A stretch of 64,000 bases of DNA from Bifidobacterium tissieri (GTDB taxonomy: Bacteria > Actinomycetota > Actinomycetes > Actinomycetales > Bifidobacteriaceae). The stretch covers positions 62,001-126,000 of the forward strand of contig NZ_MWWV01000019.1 of NCBI RefSeq assembly GCF_002259645.1, in the 5' to 3' direction. Position 1 is the first letter of the stretch; every line of letters begins with the position of its first letter. The position numbers were made by a program, and so were the translations under genes. Positions 57,395 through 64,000 of this stretch are shown piece after piece. Below the pieces are notes generated by a model. It made no database searches. It had not been told where the DNA came from and worked only from the letters and a program-made list of their open reading frames with translations.

Positions 57395-58924
57395 ATGGGC
57401 GATCCTAGAGGTTTTCTGAAGGTCCGTTCCCGTCACGAACTCGCGGAGCGTCCGGTCCAGGAGCGTATCAAGGACTGGCTGGACGTTCACGCCGAATCCG
57501 GTCTGCAGCCCTGGACTCAGGAGCAGGCCGCCCGATGCATGGACTGCGGCACCCCGTTCTGCATGACCGGATGCCCGCTGGGCAACGTCATCCCCGAATT
57601 CAATGATCTGGTCCGTCAGGGCCAGTGGGAGGACGCCTACGGCAAGCTGTCCATGACCAACAACTTCCCCGAGGTCACCGGTCGCATCTGCCCCGCGCTG
57701 TGCGAGTCCGCCTGCGTGCTGGGCATTCACCAGCCGCCGACCATGATCAAGCTCGACGAGCAGACGATCATCGATCAGGCGTGGAACCTCGATTACGTCA
57801 AGCCGCTGCCGCCGCAGCGTCTGACTGATCAGACCGTCGCCGTGGTGGGATCCGGCCCCTCCGGCCTCGCCTGCGCCCAGCAGCTCACCCGTGCCGGTCA
57901 CACGGTGGTCGTCTACGAGCGCGCCGATGCCATCGGCGGTCTGATGCGTTACGGCATTCCGAACTTCAAGCTCGACAAGTCCCTGCTTGACCGTCGAGTG
58001 GAGCAGATGGAGGCCGAGGGCACCCGTTTCGAAACCAACGTGGAGATCGGCAAGGACATCTCCTGGGATGACCTGCGCTCCCGTTACGACGCCGTCGTGG
58101 TGGCCATTGGTTCCACGGTGCCGCGTGACATGAAGCTGCCTGGTCGCGAGCTCGACGGCATTCACTTCGCCATGGACTTCCTGCCGGACGCCACCCGTCG
58201 CGTGTGGGGCAAGAAGCCGGTCAACGACATCACCGCAAAGGACAAGCATGTGGTGGTGATCGGTGGTGGCGATACCGGTTCCGACTGCCTCGGTACCTCC
58301 ATCCGTCAGGGTGCAAAGTCCGTCACCGTGCTGCAGATCATGGGCAAGGAACCGTCCGAGCGTCCTGCCAATCAGCCGTGGCCGACCTACGCCCGTATCT
58401 ACCAGAAGACCTCCTCGATGGAGGAGGGCGGCACCTACGTCTATAACACCGATTCGGTGGAGTTTGAAGGCGCTACGGATCCGAGGAACGTGCATGAGAT
58501 CGACGGTGCCACTGCCGAAGGTTTCGTGGCCGACGAGCGTGGACACGTCACCGGTCTGAAGATCGTGAGCGTGGCTCCTGGCGACAACGGCCCCTTCACG
58601 CGTCAGCCTGGTACCGAACGTGTGATCCCGGCCGATCTGGTGCTCATCTCCGTCGGATTCCTGCACCCGGACACCACGACGCTGGTCGACCAGCTTCCGG
58701 TCGAGCTTGACCGTCGCGGCAACGTGGCGAGGAACGATTCCTTCGCCACCAGTCAGGATGGCGTGTTCGCCTGCGGTGATGCCGGCCGCGGACAGAGCCT
58801 CGTGGTCTGGGCCATCTCCGAGGGACGCTCCTGCGCCGCCGCGGTGGATCGTTACCTGACCGGCGCCACCGAACTTCCCGCTCCGATCACGGCTTCGCAG
58901 CGTCCGATGATGCTTCCTCGCTGA
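57395..58924 (+). CDS. gltD: Glutamate synthase, small (beta) subunit
   Basis: NADPH-oxidising flavoprotein that passes electrons to GltB. The 509-residue product has cysteines for 4Fe-4S clusters in CMDCGTPFCMTGCPLGN and CPALCESAC, an FAD fold VAVVGSGPSGLACAQQL and an NADPH fold VVVIGGGDTGSDCLGT. The ATG at 57395 is 3 bases after the gltB stop with GGAAGGAGTGC upstream. Relies on the suf operon genes for its clusters. Confidence 0.96.
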   Translation: MGDPRGFLKVRSRHELAERPVQERIKDWLDVHAESGLQPWTQEQAARCMDCGTPFCMTGCPLGNVIPEFNDLVRQGQWEDAYGKLSMTNNFPEVTGRICPALCESACVLGIHQPPTMIKLDEQTIIDQAWNLDYVKPLPPQRLTDQTVAVVGSGPSGLACAQQLTRAGHTVVVYERADAIGGLMRYGIPNFKLDKSLLDRRVEQMEAEGTRFETNVEIGKDISWDDLRSRYDAVVVAIGSTVPRDMKLPGRELDGIHFAMDFLPDATRRVWGKKPVNDITAKDKHVVVIGGGDTGSDCLGTSIRQGAKSVTVLQIMGKEPSERPANQPWPTYARIYQKTSSMEEGGTYVYNTDSVEFEGATDPRNVHEIDGATAEGFVADERGHVTGLKIVSVAPGDNGPFTRQPGTERVIPADLVLISVGFLHPDTTTLVDQLPVELDRRGNVARNDSFATSQDGVFACGDAGRGQSLVVWAISEGRSCAAAVDRYLTGATELPAPITASQRPMMLPR

Positions 58925-58972
58925 CGAACGGGTTATACTCACAGTCAGTGATACGTCGTCAAAGGAGCGATC

Positions 58973-59422
58973 ATGCCGAATCGAGCGGAGCGCCGCGCCA
59001 ACGCCAAGCGCAATCGTCGTGGAACCAACAACCAGCCGCAGCGTGTGCAGGCCCGTTCCCGTCAGGGATTGGTGGATGAGTATGCGCTGCAGGAGCGGTC
59101 TGTCCGTCTGCAGAACGGACAGACCGCGGAATGGAAGCCCACCGCTTCCACGGACCTGCCTGAGCAGACCGTGTCGTCGACACGGTCAATGGGCAAGCCC
59201 GGCGCTCCGCGCGGGGTGCGTGGATGGCTCCGTTTCGTCAGCTGGGCGCTGATCATCCTGTCCGCCATCGCGTTCCTTGTGGTCATGTGGATTCCGGGCA
59301 TGCCCACGTGGTCCACCATCGTGGTGGCTGCGGTGTTCGCCGTGGGTGTGCTCAGCCTGTTCTTCGTGGCGGGCAATCCCAAGGACAATCCGAATCTGGA
59401 CGAGTACGGCACCGCCGTCTGA
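58973..59422 (+). CDS. Small basic membrane protein of unknown function
   Basis: 149 residues. N-terminal ~30 residues are strongly basic (MPNRAERRANAKRNRRGTN), then a Gln/Thr-rich linker and two membrane helices (about 86-107 and 112-133), with a short acidic tail. AAAGGAGCGATC precedes the ATG. No enzymatic motif is seen. It follows gltD but is probably separate. Confidence 0.7.
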   Translation: MPNRAERRANAKRNRRGTNNQPQRVQARSRQGLVDEYALQERSVRLQNGQTAEWKPTASTDLPEQTVSSTRSMGKPGAPRGVRGWLRFVSWALIILSAIAFLVVMWIPGMPTWSTIVVAAVFAVGVLSLFFVAGNPKDNPNLDEYGTAV

Positions 59423-59461
59423 CGCGTGTCTGGCGTGTCGGGACGAATAATGCCGATACAT

Positions 59462-59475
59462 GTACGAATTCGTAC
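59462..59475. promoter_or_regulatory. 14-base perfect palindrome upstream of glgA
   Basis: GTACGAATTCGTAC, about 84 bases before the glgA start and before a terminator hairpin. Its symmetry suggests an operator, but no regulator is assigned. Confidence 0.35.
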
Positions 59476-59487
59476 GAAACATATGAT

Positions 59488-59512
59488 GAACCGCCGGGTT
59501 TTCCGGCGGTTC
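59488..59512 (+). terminator. Terminator upstream of glgA
   Basis: GAACCGCCGG (59488-59497) pairs with CCGGCGGTTC (59503-59512), loop GTTTT, followed by TTTCATA. Ends the preceding membrane-protein transcript. Confidence 0.8.
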
Positions 59513-59558
59513 TTTCATATACTGGGATATGTTGTTCATTTGTTCAAAGGAGACGTCA

Positions 59559-60797
59559 ATGAAAGTCGATATCCTCACCCGTGAGTACCCGCCGCATATC
59601 TATGGTGGCGCAGGCGTTCATGCCGAAGAACTTTCCAAGGTACTGGCGGAACGTATTGACGTGACCGTCCGCGCATTCGATGGTCCGCGCACCTCCGACG
59701 ACATCCCGACGATCCCCGGCGATTCCCCCAAGGGCAGCCTCAACGTCGTCGGCTACAACACGCCGTCCGAACTTGCTGATGCCAATCCTGCGCTGAAGAC
59801 CTTCGGCGTGGATCTGCAGATCGCCAACGATGTGGACGCCGACATCGTTCACGCGCACACCTGGTATGCCTGCCTTGCCGGACGTCTCGCCCAGCAGCTG
59901 CACGAAATTCCGCTGGTCATCACCGCGCACAGCCTCGAGCCGTTCCGTCCCTGGAAGCGCGAGCAGCTGGGCGGTGGCTACAATCTGAGCTCCTGGGCCG
60001 AGCGTGACGCCTACGAGCACGCCGATGGCATCATCGCCGTGTCCGGTGGCATGAAGAAGGACATCCTCGCCGCTTACCCGAACGTGGACCCCGACAAGGT
60101 GCACGTCGTGTACAACGGCATCACCATGAGCGAGTTCGCCACCCCCGCCGATGACGATCCGGCCTGGGGTGTTTTCGAGCGCTACAATATCGACCGCAGC
60201 AAGCCCACGCTGCTGTTCGTCGGCCGCATCACCCGCCAGAAGGGTCTGCCGTATCTGCTTAAGGCACTGCACTTCGTGGACAAGGATGTGCAGGTGGTCC
60301 TGTGCGCAGGTGCCCCCGATACCCCGGAGATCGCCGCCGAAGTGAAGAACTCATTCGCCGAGCTCGACAAGGAACGCGGCAACATCATCTGGATCGAGGA
60401 GATGCTGCCCAAGCCCGAGCTCAGCGCCCTTGAGCATGGCTGTGACGCGTTCATCTGCCCGAGCATCTACGAGCCGCTGGGCATCGTGAATCTGGAGGCC
60501 ATGGCCTGCGGCCTGCCCGTGGTCGCCAGCGCCACCGGCGGCATCCCCGAAGTGGTGGTCGACGGGGAAACCGGATACCTCGTGCCGATCGATCAGCTGC
60601 ACGACGGCACCGGAACTCCCACCAACCCCGACAAGTTCGTACACGACATGGCCGATGCCATCAACAAGGTCATGCGAGATCCCGAACTCGCCAAGAAGAT
60701 GGGTGAGGCCGGCTACGCCCGCGCCCGTGACGTGTTCAGCTGGGAAAGCATCGCCGACCGAACCATCGAGGTGTACAACACGATCATCAACGGCTGA
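59559..60797 (+). CDS. glgA: GlgA-type glycogen synthase (GT4)
   Basis: Glucosyltransferase extending alpha-1,4-glucan from ADP-glucose, or forming maltose-1-phosphate in GlgM relatives. The 412-residue product is the short actinobacterial GT4 form, with REYPPHIYGGAGVHAEELSKVL at the N-terminus and the C-terminal sugar-nucleotide motif EPLGIVNLEAMACGLPVVAS. AAAGGAGACGTC precedes the ATG at 59559. Works with GlgC at 5.9 kb. The exact product (glycogen vs maltose-1-phosphate) needs assay. Confidence 0.9.
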   Translation: MKVDILTREYPPHIYGGAGVHAEELSKVLAERIDVTVRAFDGPRTSDDIPTIPGDSPKGSLNVVGYNTPSELADANPALKTFGVDLQIANDVDADIVHAHTWYACLAGRLAQQLHEIPLVITAHSLEPFRPWKREQLGGGYNLSSWAERDAYEHADGIIAVSGGMKKDILAAYPNVDPDKVHVVYNGITMSEFATPADDDPAWGVFERYNIDRSKPTLLFVGRITRQKGLPYLLKALHFVDKDVQVVLCAGAPDTPEIAAEVKNSFAELDKERGNIIWIEEMLPKPELSALEHGCDAFICPSIYEPLGIVNLEAMACGLPVVASATGGIPEVVVDGETGYLVPIDQLHDGTGTPTNPDKFVHDMADAINKVMRDPELAKKMGEAGYARARDVFSWESIADRTIEVYNTIING

Positions 60798-60827
60798 TCC
60801 GGTACTACGCCGAAAGCAGTCATCAAT

Positions 60828-60854
60828 GATGGGCTCCCTCTGTGGGAGCCCATC
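60828..60854 (+). terminator. Terminator after glgA
   Basis: GATGGGCTCCC (60828-60838) and GGGAGCCCATC (60844-60854), perfect 11-base stem. Only a weak T-stretch follows. Confidence 0.65.
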
Positions 60855-60877
60855 CCATATCATGAGGAAACGATTCC

Positions 60878-61726
60878 ATGAGCAACGATATCGCCCTGCA
60901 ACTTACCGACGTCGAATTTCGACGTAGCCGTCGCGTGATTGTCACCGGCGTGAACCTCACCATTCGCCGGGGGGAACGCTGGGTGCTGTTCGGCCCCAAT
61001 GGCATTGGAAAATCCACGTTGATCGCCATGATGGCCACACGAAAATACCCGAGCGAGGGCACGGTGGACATCCTCGGCAACCGGCTGGGCAAGGTGAACG
61101 TGTTCTCCTATCGCAACAGGATCGGCCTGTCCTCGGCGGAATTGGCGCGTGCGTTCCCTCCCGATGAGGATCCGCTCGACGCCGTGGTGACGGCGCTCAC
61201 CGCCACCACCGGCCGGTGGCGTGACACCTATACCGATGATGAGATGAACCGTGCGCGAGCCCTGATGCAACGGTTCGGCATCGATTATCTCGAAGGCAAG
61301 CAGATGTGGCGTCTTTCCGAGGGGGAACGGACCCGTGTGCTTATCTGCCGTGCGCTTATGGCGGACCCCGAACTTGCCATCCTTGACGAGCCGACCACGG
61401 GTCTTGACCTTGGTGGCCGTGAACTCGTCGTCAAGACGCTGGGTGATCTGGGAAGGGAGCAGGGCGACCGAGCGGTGATTCTGGTCACCCATCGGTTGGA
61501 GGAGATCCCCGAGGGTTTCGACCATATCGCCGTGATGGGGCGGATCAAAGGTGACGAGAAGCAGGCCCATGAGGCCAAGGTTCGCGGAGGGGACCCCGCA
61601 CCGGGGACGATCATCTACACCGGGGATCTGGATCAGGGCCTGACCACGGAACGTGTGTCCCGCATCTTTGGCCTGCCGCTCACCGTACGGCATGAAAACG
61701 GCCGTTGGCAGGCGTTCGCCGAATAA
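60878..61726 (+). CDS. Stand-alone ABC ATP-binding protein
   Basis: 282-residue ATPase with Walker A GPNGIGKST, signature LSEGERTRVLICRA and Walker B ELAILDEPTTGLDL. No membrane helices, and no permease gene is adjacent. It has a ~60-residue C-terminal tail that does not resemble a TOBE domain. It may be a YbbA/ModF-like soluble ATPase or partner a permease elsewhere. ATG at 60878 after GAGGAAACGATTCC. Confidence 0.8.
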   Translation: MSNDIALQLTDVEFRRSRRVIVTGVNLTIRRGERWVLFGPNGIGKSTLIAMMATRKYPSEGTVDILGNRLGKVNVFSYRNRIGLSSAELARAFPPDEDPLDAVVTALTATTGRWRDTYTDDEMNRARALMQRFGIDYLEGKQMWRLSEGERTRVLICRALMADPELAILDEPTTGLDLGGRELVVKTLGDLGREQGDRAVILVTHRLEEIPEGFDHIAVMGRIKGDEKQAHEAKVRGGDPAPGTIIYTGDLDQGLTTERVSRIFGLPLTVRHENGRWQAFAE

Positions 61727-61770
61727 TCCCGTACCGGGCACCCGTCCCCGTCCGTCCCCGATCGGGCGTT

Positions 61771-61810
61771 TGTCTTGATGTCTTGCCAATCTGTGCAAGA
61801 CATCAAGACA
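61771..61810 (+). repeat. 15-base perfect inverted repeat upstream of trmI
   Basis: TGTCTTGATGTCTTG (61771-61785) and its exact complement (61796-61810) with a 10-base loop, ending 28 bases before the trmI start. No U-run follows. Could be an operator or a mRNA hairpin. Confidence 0.7.
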
Positions 61811-61837
61811 CAGGTACAAGTCCAACGGGAGGAACAG

Positions 61838-62926
61838 ATGGTGCGTCGCGGACCGCTACGGGCCGGAGAGAAGGTGCAGCTCACCGATCGCAAGGGCAAG
61901 AAGATCACCGTGCAGCTCATGGCGGGGGAGGAGACCCAGACCGAACGCGGTGTGATCCGCCACGACGACATCATCGGCGGTCCGGAAGGCGTGGTCGTCG
62001 TTACGCTCACCAGCGAGGGAAGCATGGAAAGCGCCGCGGAGGCCTATCGGCACAATCCGCGCAAACCGTGGAAGAACACCCGAAAGATCGGTGGATGGCA
62101 GTACACGGTCATGCGTCCCCGTCTGCAGGATTTCATCCTGTCGATGCCGCGCGGAGCGCAGATCATGTATCCCAAGGACATTGCCCAGGTCATTGAGGCG
62201 TGTGATATCCGTCGCGGTATGCGAGTGCTGGAATCCGGCGGCGGAAGCGGTGCCATGGGATTGCATCTGCTTGACGCCGTGGGTGAGGACGGCGAGCTGA
62301 CCACGATCGAGATGCGTCCGGAATTCGCGAAGGTGTGTGAGGCGAACGCCACGGTGTATTTCGGCGAGCGCCCGGCATGGTGGAACCTGCTGGTCGGTGA
62401 CTTCGATTCGAAGTCGCATGAACTGCCCGAGCATTATTTCGACCGCATCTTCCTCGACATGCTTGACCCATGGAACCGTCTGGAGAATGCGTGGCGTGTG
62501 ATCGCGCCGGGCGGTGTGATCACCTGTTACGTGACCACCACCACGCAGTTGAGCCGTGTGGCCGAGGCGATGCGCGATTCCGGGCAGTGGACCGAACCGG
62601 AGATCAGTGAGACCCTGGAGCGGGGCTGGAAGGCTCAGGGGCTTGCCGTTCGTCCGAATCACGAGATGATCGGTCATACCGGGTTCCTCATCACCGCTCG
62701 GGCCATGGCTCCGGGCGTCGAGGCATTGCATAAGCGTCAGCGTGCCACCAAGGACACGTATTCCGATATCGATGAGCTCACTCCCGAACAGCAGCAGGCA
62801 CGATTGGAGGAGCTGGAGCTGCGCGACATTTCCGACCGCAAGCTGCGCAAGGTGCTCAAGGATCTGGACACGCAGGTGGAAAATATCTCCAAAAGCGCCG
62901 AGGGGAACGGAAATCTGCCACAATAG
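61838..62926 (+). CDS. trmI: TrmI, tRNA (adenine-58-N1) methyltransferase
   Basis: Methylates A58 in the T-loop of tRNA. The 362-residue product has an N-terminal domain (MVRRGPLRAGEKVQLTDRKGKKI), RPRLQDFILSMPRGAQIMYPKDI, the SAM motif VLESGGGSGAMGLHLL, and FDRIFLDMLDPWNRLENAW. The C-terminal ~80 residues (~285-362) are a charged helical extension. GGGAGGAACAG precedes the ATG at 61838; upstream in-frame starts lie in the inverted repeat. Confidence 0.92.
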   Translation: MVRRGPLRAGEKVQLTDRKGKKITVQLMAGEETQTERGVIRHDDIIGGPEGVVVVTLTSEGSMESAAEAYRHNPRKPWKNTRKIGGWQYTVMRPRLQDFILSMPRGAQIMYPKDIAQVIEACDIRRGMRVLESGGGSGAMGLHLLDAVGEDGELTTIEMRPEFAKVCEANATVYFGERPAWWNLLVGDFDSKSHELPEHYFDRIFLDMLDPWNRLENAWRVIAPGGVITCYVTTTTQLSRVAEAMRDSGQWTEPEISETLERGWKAQGLAVRPNHEMIGHTGFLITARAMAPGVEALHKRQRATKDTYSDIDELTPEQQQARLEELELRDISDRKLRKVLKDLDTQVENISKSAEGNGNLPQ

Positions 62927-62967
62927 AGTTCGTCGGACGTTGCAGCCGTCCGTCGAAAGGGGCAGGA

Positions 62968-63525
62968 ATGGTCAACCTCAGCAAGGTAGCCAAAAAGACC
63001 AAGGCATATGAATATCAGCTCATCATCATGCGTCACGCCAACGCCGAGTCGAAGGTCGGCAAGGCTGACGTGGACCGCGAACTGACGGACAAGGGACTCA
63101 AACAGGCCAAGAAGGTCGGCAAGGCGCTGGCCGTGATGTCGCTGATTCCCGACCAGATTCGGTGCTCGGGTGCCACGCGCACCCGTCAGACGCTGGAACG
63201 CATGCTCAAGTATTTTGGCGACAAGCCGAGCGTGGACTATCGCAAAAGTCTGTATGAGGGCGGTACGCAGGCGATCCTCGATGAAATGGACCATATGAAG
63301 CCCAAGACCAAGCGACTCATGATCGTAGGGCATGAGCCCACGGTGTCGTCGGTCGCGCAGTGGCTTGCCTCACCGGACTCGGACCCGGCGACGCTCAACG
63401 TGCTGGGACTTGGCCTGTCCACGGGATCGTTGGTCATCCTCGGCTCCGATAAGCCGTTCGCCGAGTGGGGGTTGCGTGACGCCGAACTTGTGGCCGTACT
63501 CACACCCAAGGATTGCGCGGCATGA
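62968..63525 (+). CDS. SixA-like histidine phosphatase
   Basis: 185-residue histidine phosphatase of the SixA branch. The phosphate site RHANAESK follows LIIM near residue 21, RCSGATRTRQTLE holds the second Arg and GHEPTVSSVAQWL the second His. SixA removes phosphate from His of signalling or PTS proteins. Alternatively it hydrolyses another phosphoester. GAAAGGGGCAGGA precedes the ATG. Confidence 0.85.
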   Translation: MVNLSKVAKKTKAYEYQLIIMRHANAESKVGKADVDRELTDKGLKQAKKVGKALAVMSLIPDQIRCSGATRTRQTLERMLKYFGDKPSVDYRKSLYEGGTQAILDEMDHMKPKTKRLMIVGHEPTVSSVAQWLASPDSDPATLNVLGLGLSTGSLVILGSDKPFAEWGLRDAELVAVLTPKDCAA

Positions 63526-63598
63526 CGCGTGGCGCGGGCGCGTCGCAATGATGATGACGTCGTGGATATGATCTAGGTCACGATCATTCGATAATTCA

Positions 63599-63632
63599 GG
63601 GCGGTGCCATCCAGTCGGCGATGGCACCGCCC
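63599..63632 (+). terminator. Hairpin after the SixA-like gene
   Basis: GGGCGGTGCCATC (63599-63611) with GATGGCACCGCCC (63620-63632), a perfect 13-base stem. No long U-run. Confidence 0.65.
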
Positions 63633-63730
63633 GTACCGAATCGCTGTCATCGTATACGGGAAATTCAGGAAATCGATTTGGCCTGATCCGATGGAACTGT
63701 GTCGGGACGGCGCCCCGGGTTCTAGATAGA

Positions 63731-63791
63731 AGCGCAACACCCGCTCTATGGTTGGAAGTGTTCAGGTTCTAACTGGAGAAGGTGTTGCGCT
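63731..63791. repeat. Inverted repeat at the left end of the second IS30
   Basis: AGCGCAACACC (63731-63741) and GGTGTTGCGCT (63781-63791) flank 39 bases directly upstream of the transposase start. The left arm is probably part of the element's terminal repeat; the right arm abuts the start codon and could hide the ribosome-binding site or limit read-through. Confidence 0.55.
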
Positions 63792-63792
63792 C

Positions 63793-64000
63793 ATGAGGAA
63801 AGTGTATTCCCACCTGTCGGCCGAGGAGCGGATCCGGATCGACGAGCTGAGGAACCGTGAGGGGCTCGGCGTGTGCCAGATCGCGTTGAGGATCGGCCGG
63901 GACAAGTCCACGGTCAGCCGCGAGCTGAGACGCGGCCTGTGGTTCGCGTCCAACGAGAACGACTCCTACCGTCCGTACCGGCCGAAACGCCTGAAGACGG
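63793..64000 (+). CDS. IS30-family transposase, N-terminal part (runs off window)
   Basis: Open from ATG 63793 to the window end. It reads YSHLSAEERIRIDELRN then a helix-turn-helix IALRIGRDKSTVSRELRR, typical of IS30. The rest is outside. It differs from the IS30 transposase at 38-39 kb. GAGAAGGTGTTGCGCTC precedes the ATG. Confidence 0.82.
   Translation, partial: MRKVYSHLSAEERIRIDELRNREGLGVCQIALRIGRDKSTVSRELRRGLWFASNENDSYRPYRPKRLKT

Overview
The window looks like chromosomal DNA of a Bifidobacterium or a close relative. The supporting evidence is GC-rich coding sequence with frequent GTG and TTG starts, an actinobacterial SUF operon with SufU, a GlgC/GT4-type GlgA glycogen pair, a transhydrogenase with a split alpha subunit, and bifidobacterial-style IS30 elements. 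This assignment comes from gene content and protein character, not from a database search.

Layout. 1-5.6 kb: iron-sulfur assembly operon sufB(partial)-sufD-sufC-sufS-sufU-sufT-like. 5.9-8.2 kb (minus): glgC and a SpoU/TrmH-family methyltransferase. 8.25-9.65 kb: two identical tRNA-Leu(GAG) genes, each with its own promoter and terminator, separated by about 1.1 kb with no convincing gene but several repeats. 9.7-16.2 kb: a housekeeping series rsmE, HIT, phoH, ybeY, CNNM/CBS, era and a Gfo/Idh/MocA oxidoreductase. 16.3-18.4 kb (minus): long-chain acyl-CoA ligase. 18.6-21.5 kb: pntAA-pntAB-pntB. Then come an EamA exporter, ribosomal protein L25, branched-chain aminotransferase, a Fic protein and a TRIC-type channel. 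27.5-31.6 kb: a complete riboflavin operon ribD-ribE-ribBA-ribH behind an FMN riboswitch with a terminator. 31.8-37.5 kb: rpsT, two aldo/keto reductases, lepA and hemW.

37.6-52.4 kb is the accessory part. An IS30 element with a frameshifted transposase sits between a decapitated LysR gene and a decapitated LacI gene, which suggests a rearrangement junction. Next is a TetR-controlled ABC transporter whose very large permease carries a long coiled coil. It is followed by an amidohydrolase-2 protein that lacks the first metal-ligand histidine and has an unassigned C-terminal extension, then a flavodoxin, two dehydrogenase/reductase genes, a LysR regulator, tandem hexapeptide acetyltransferases and an RpiR regulator. 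52.8-63.5 kb returns to core genes: gltB-gltD, a small membrane protein, glgA, an ABC ATPase, trmI and a SixA-like phosphatase. The window ends inside a second, different IS30 element.

Functional links. The SUF machinery serves Fe-S enzymes here such as GltBD and HemW. GlgC and GlgA form the ADP-glucose route to glycogen from two separate loci. PntAB can supply NADPH, which GltBD, RibD and the reductases may use. The least explained parts are the repeat-bearing spacer between the two tRNA genes and the ABC exporter/altered-hydrolase locus.
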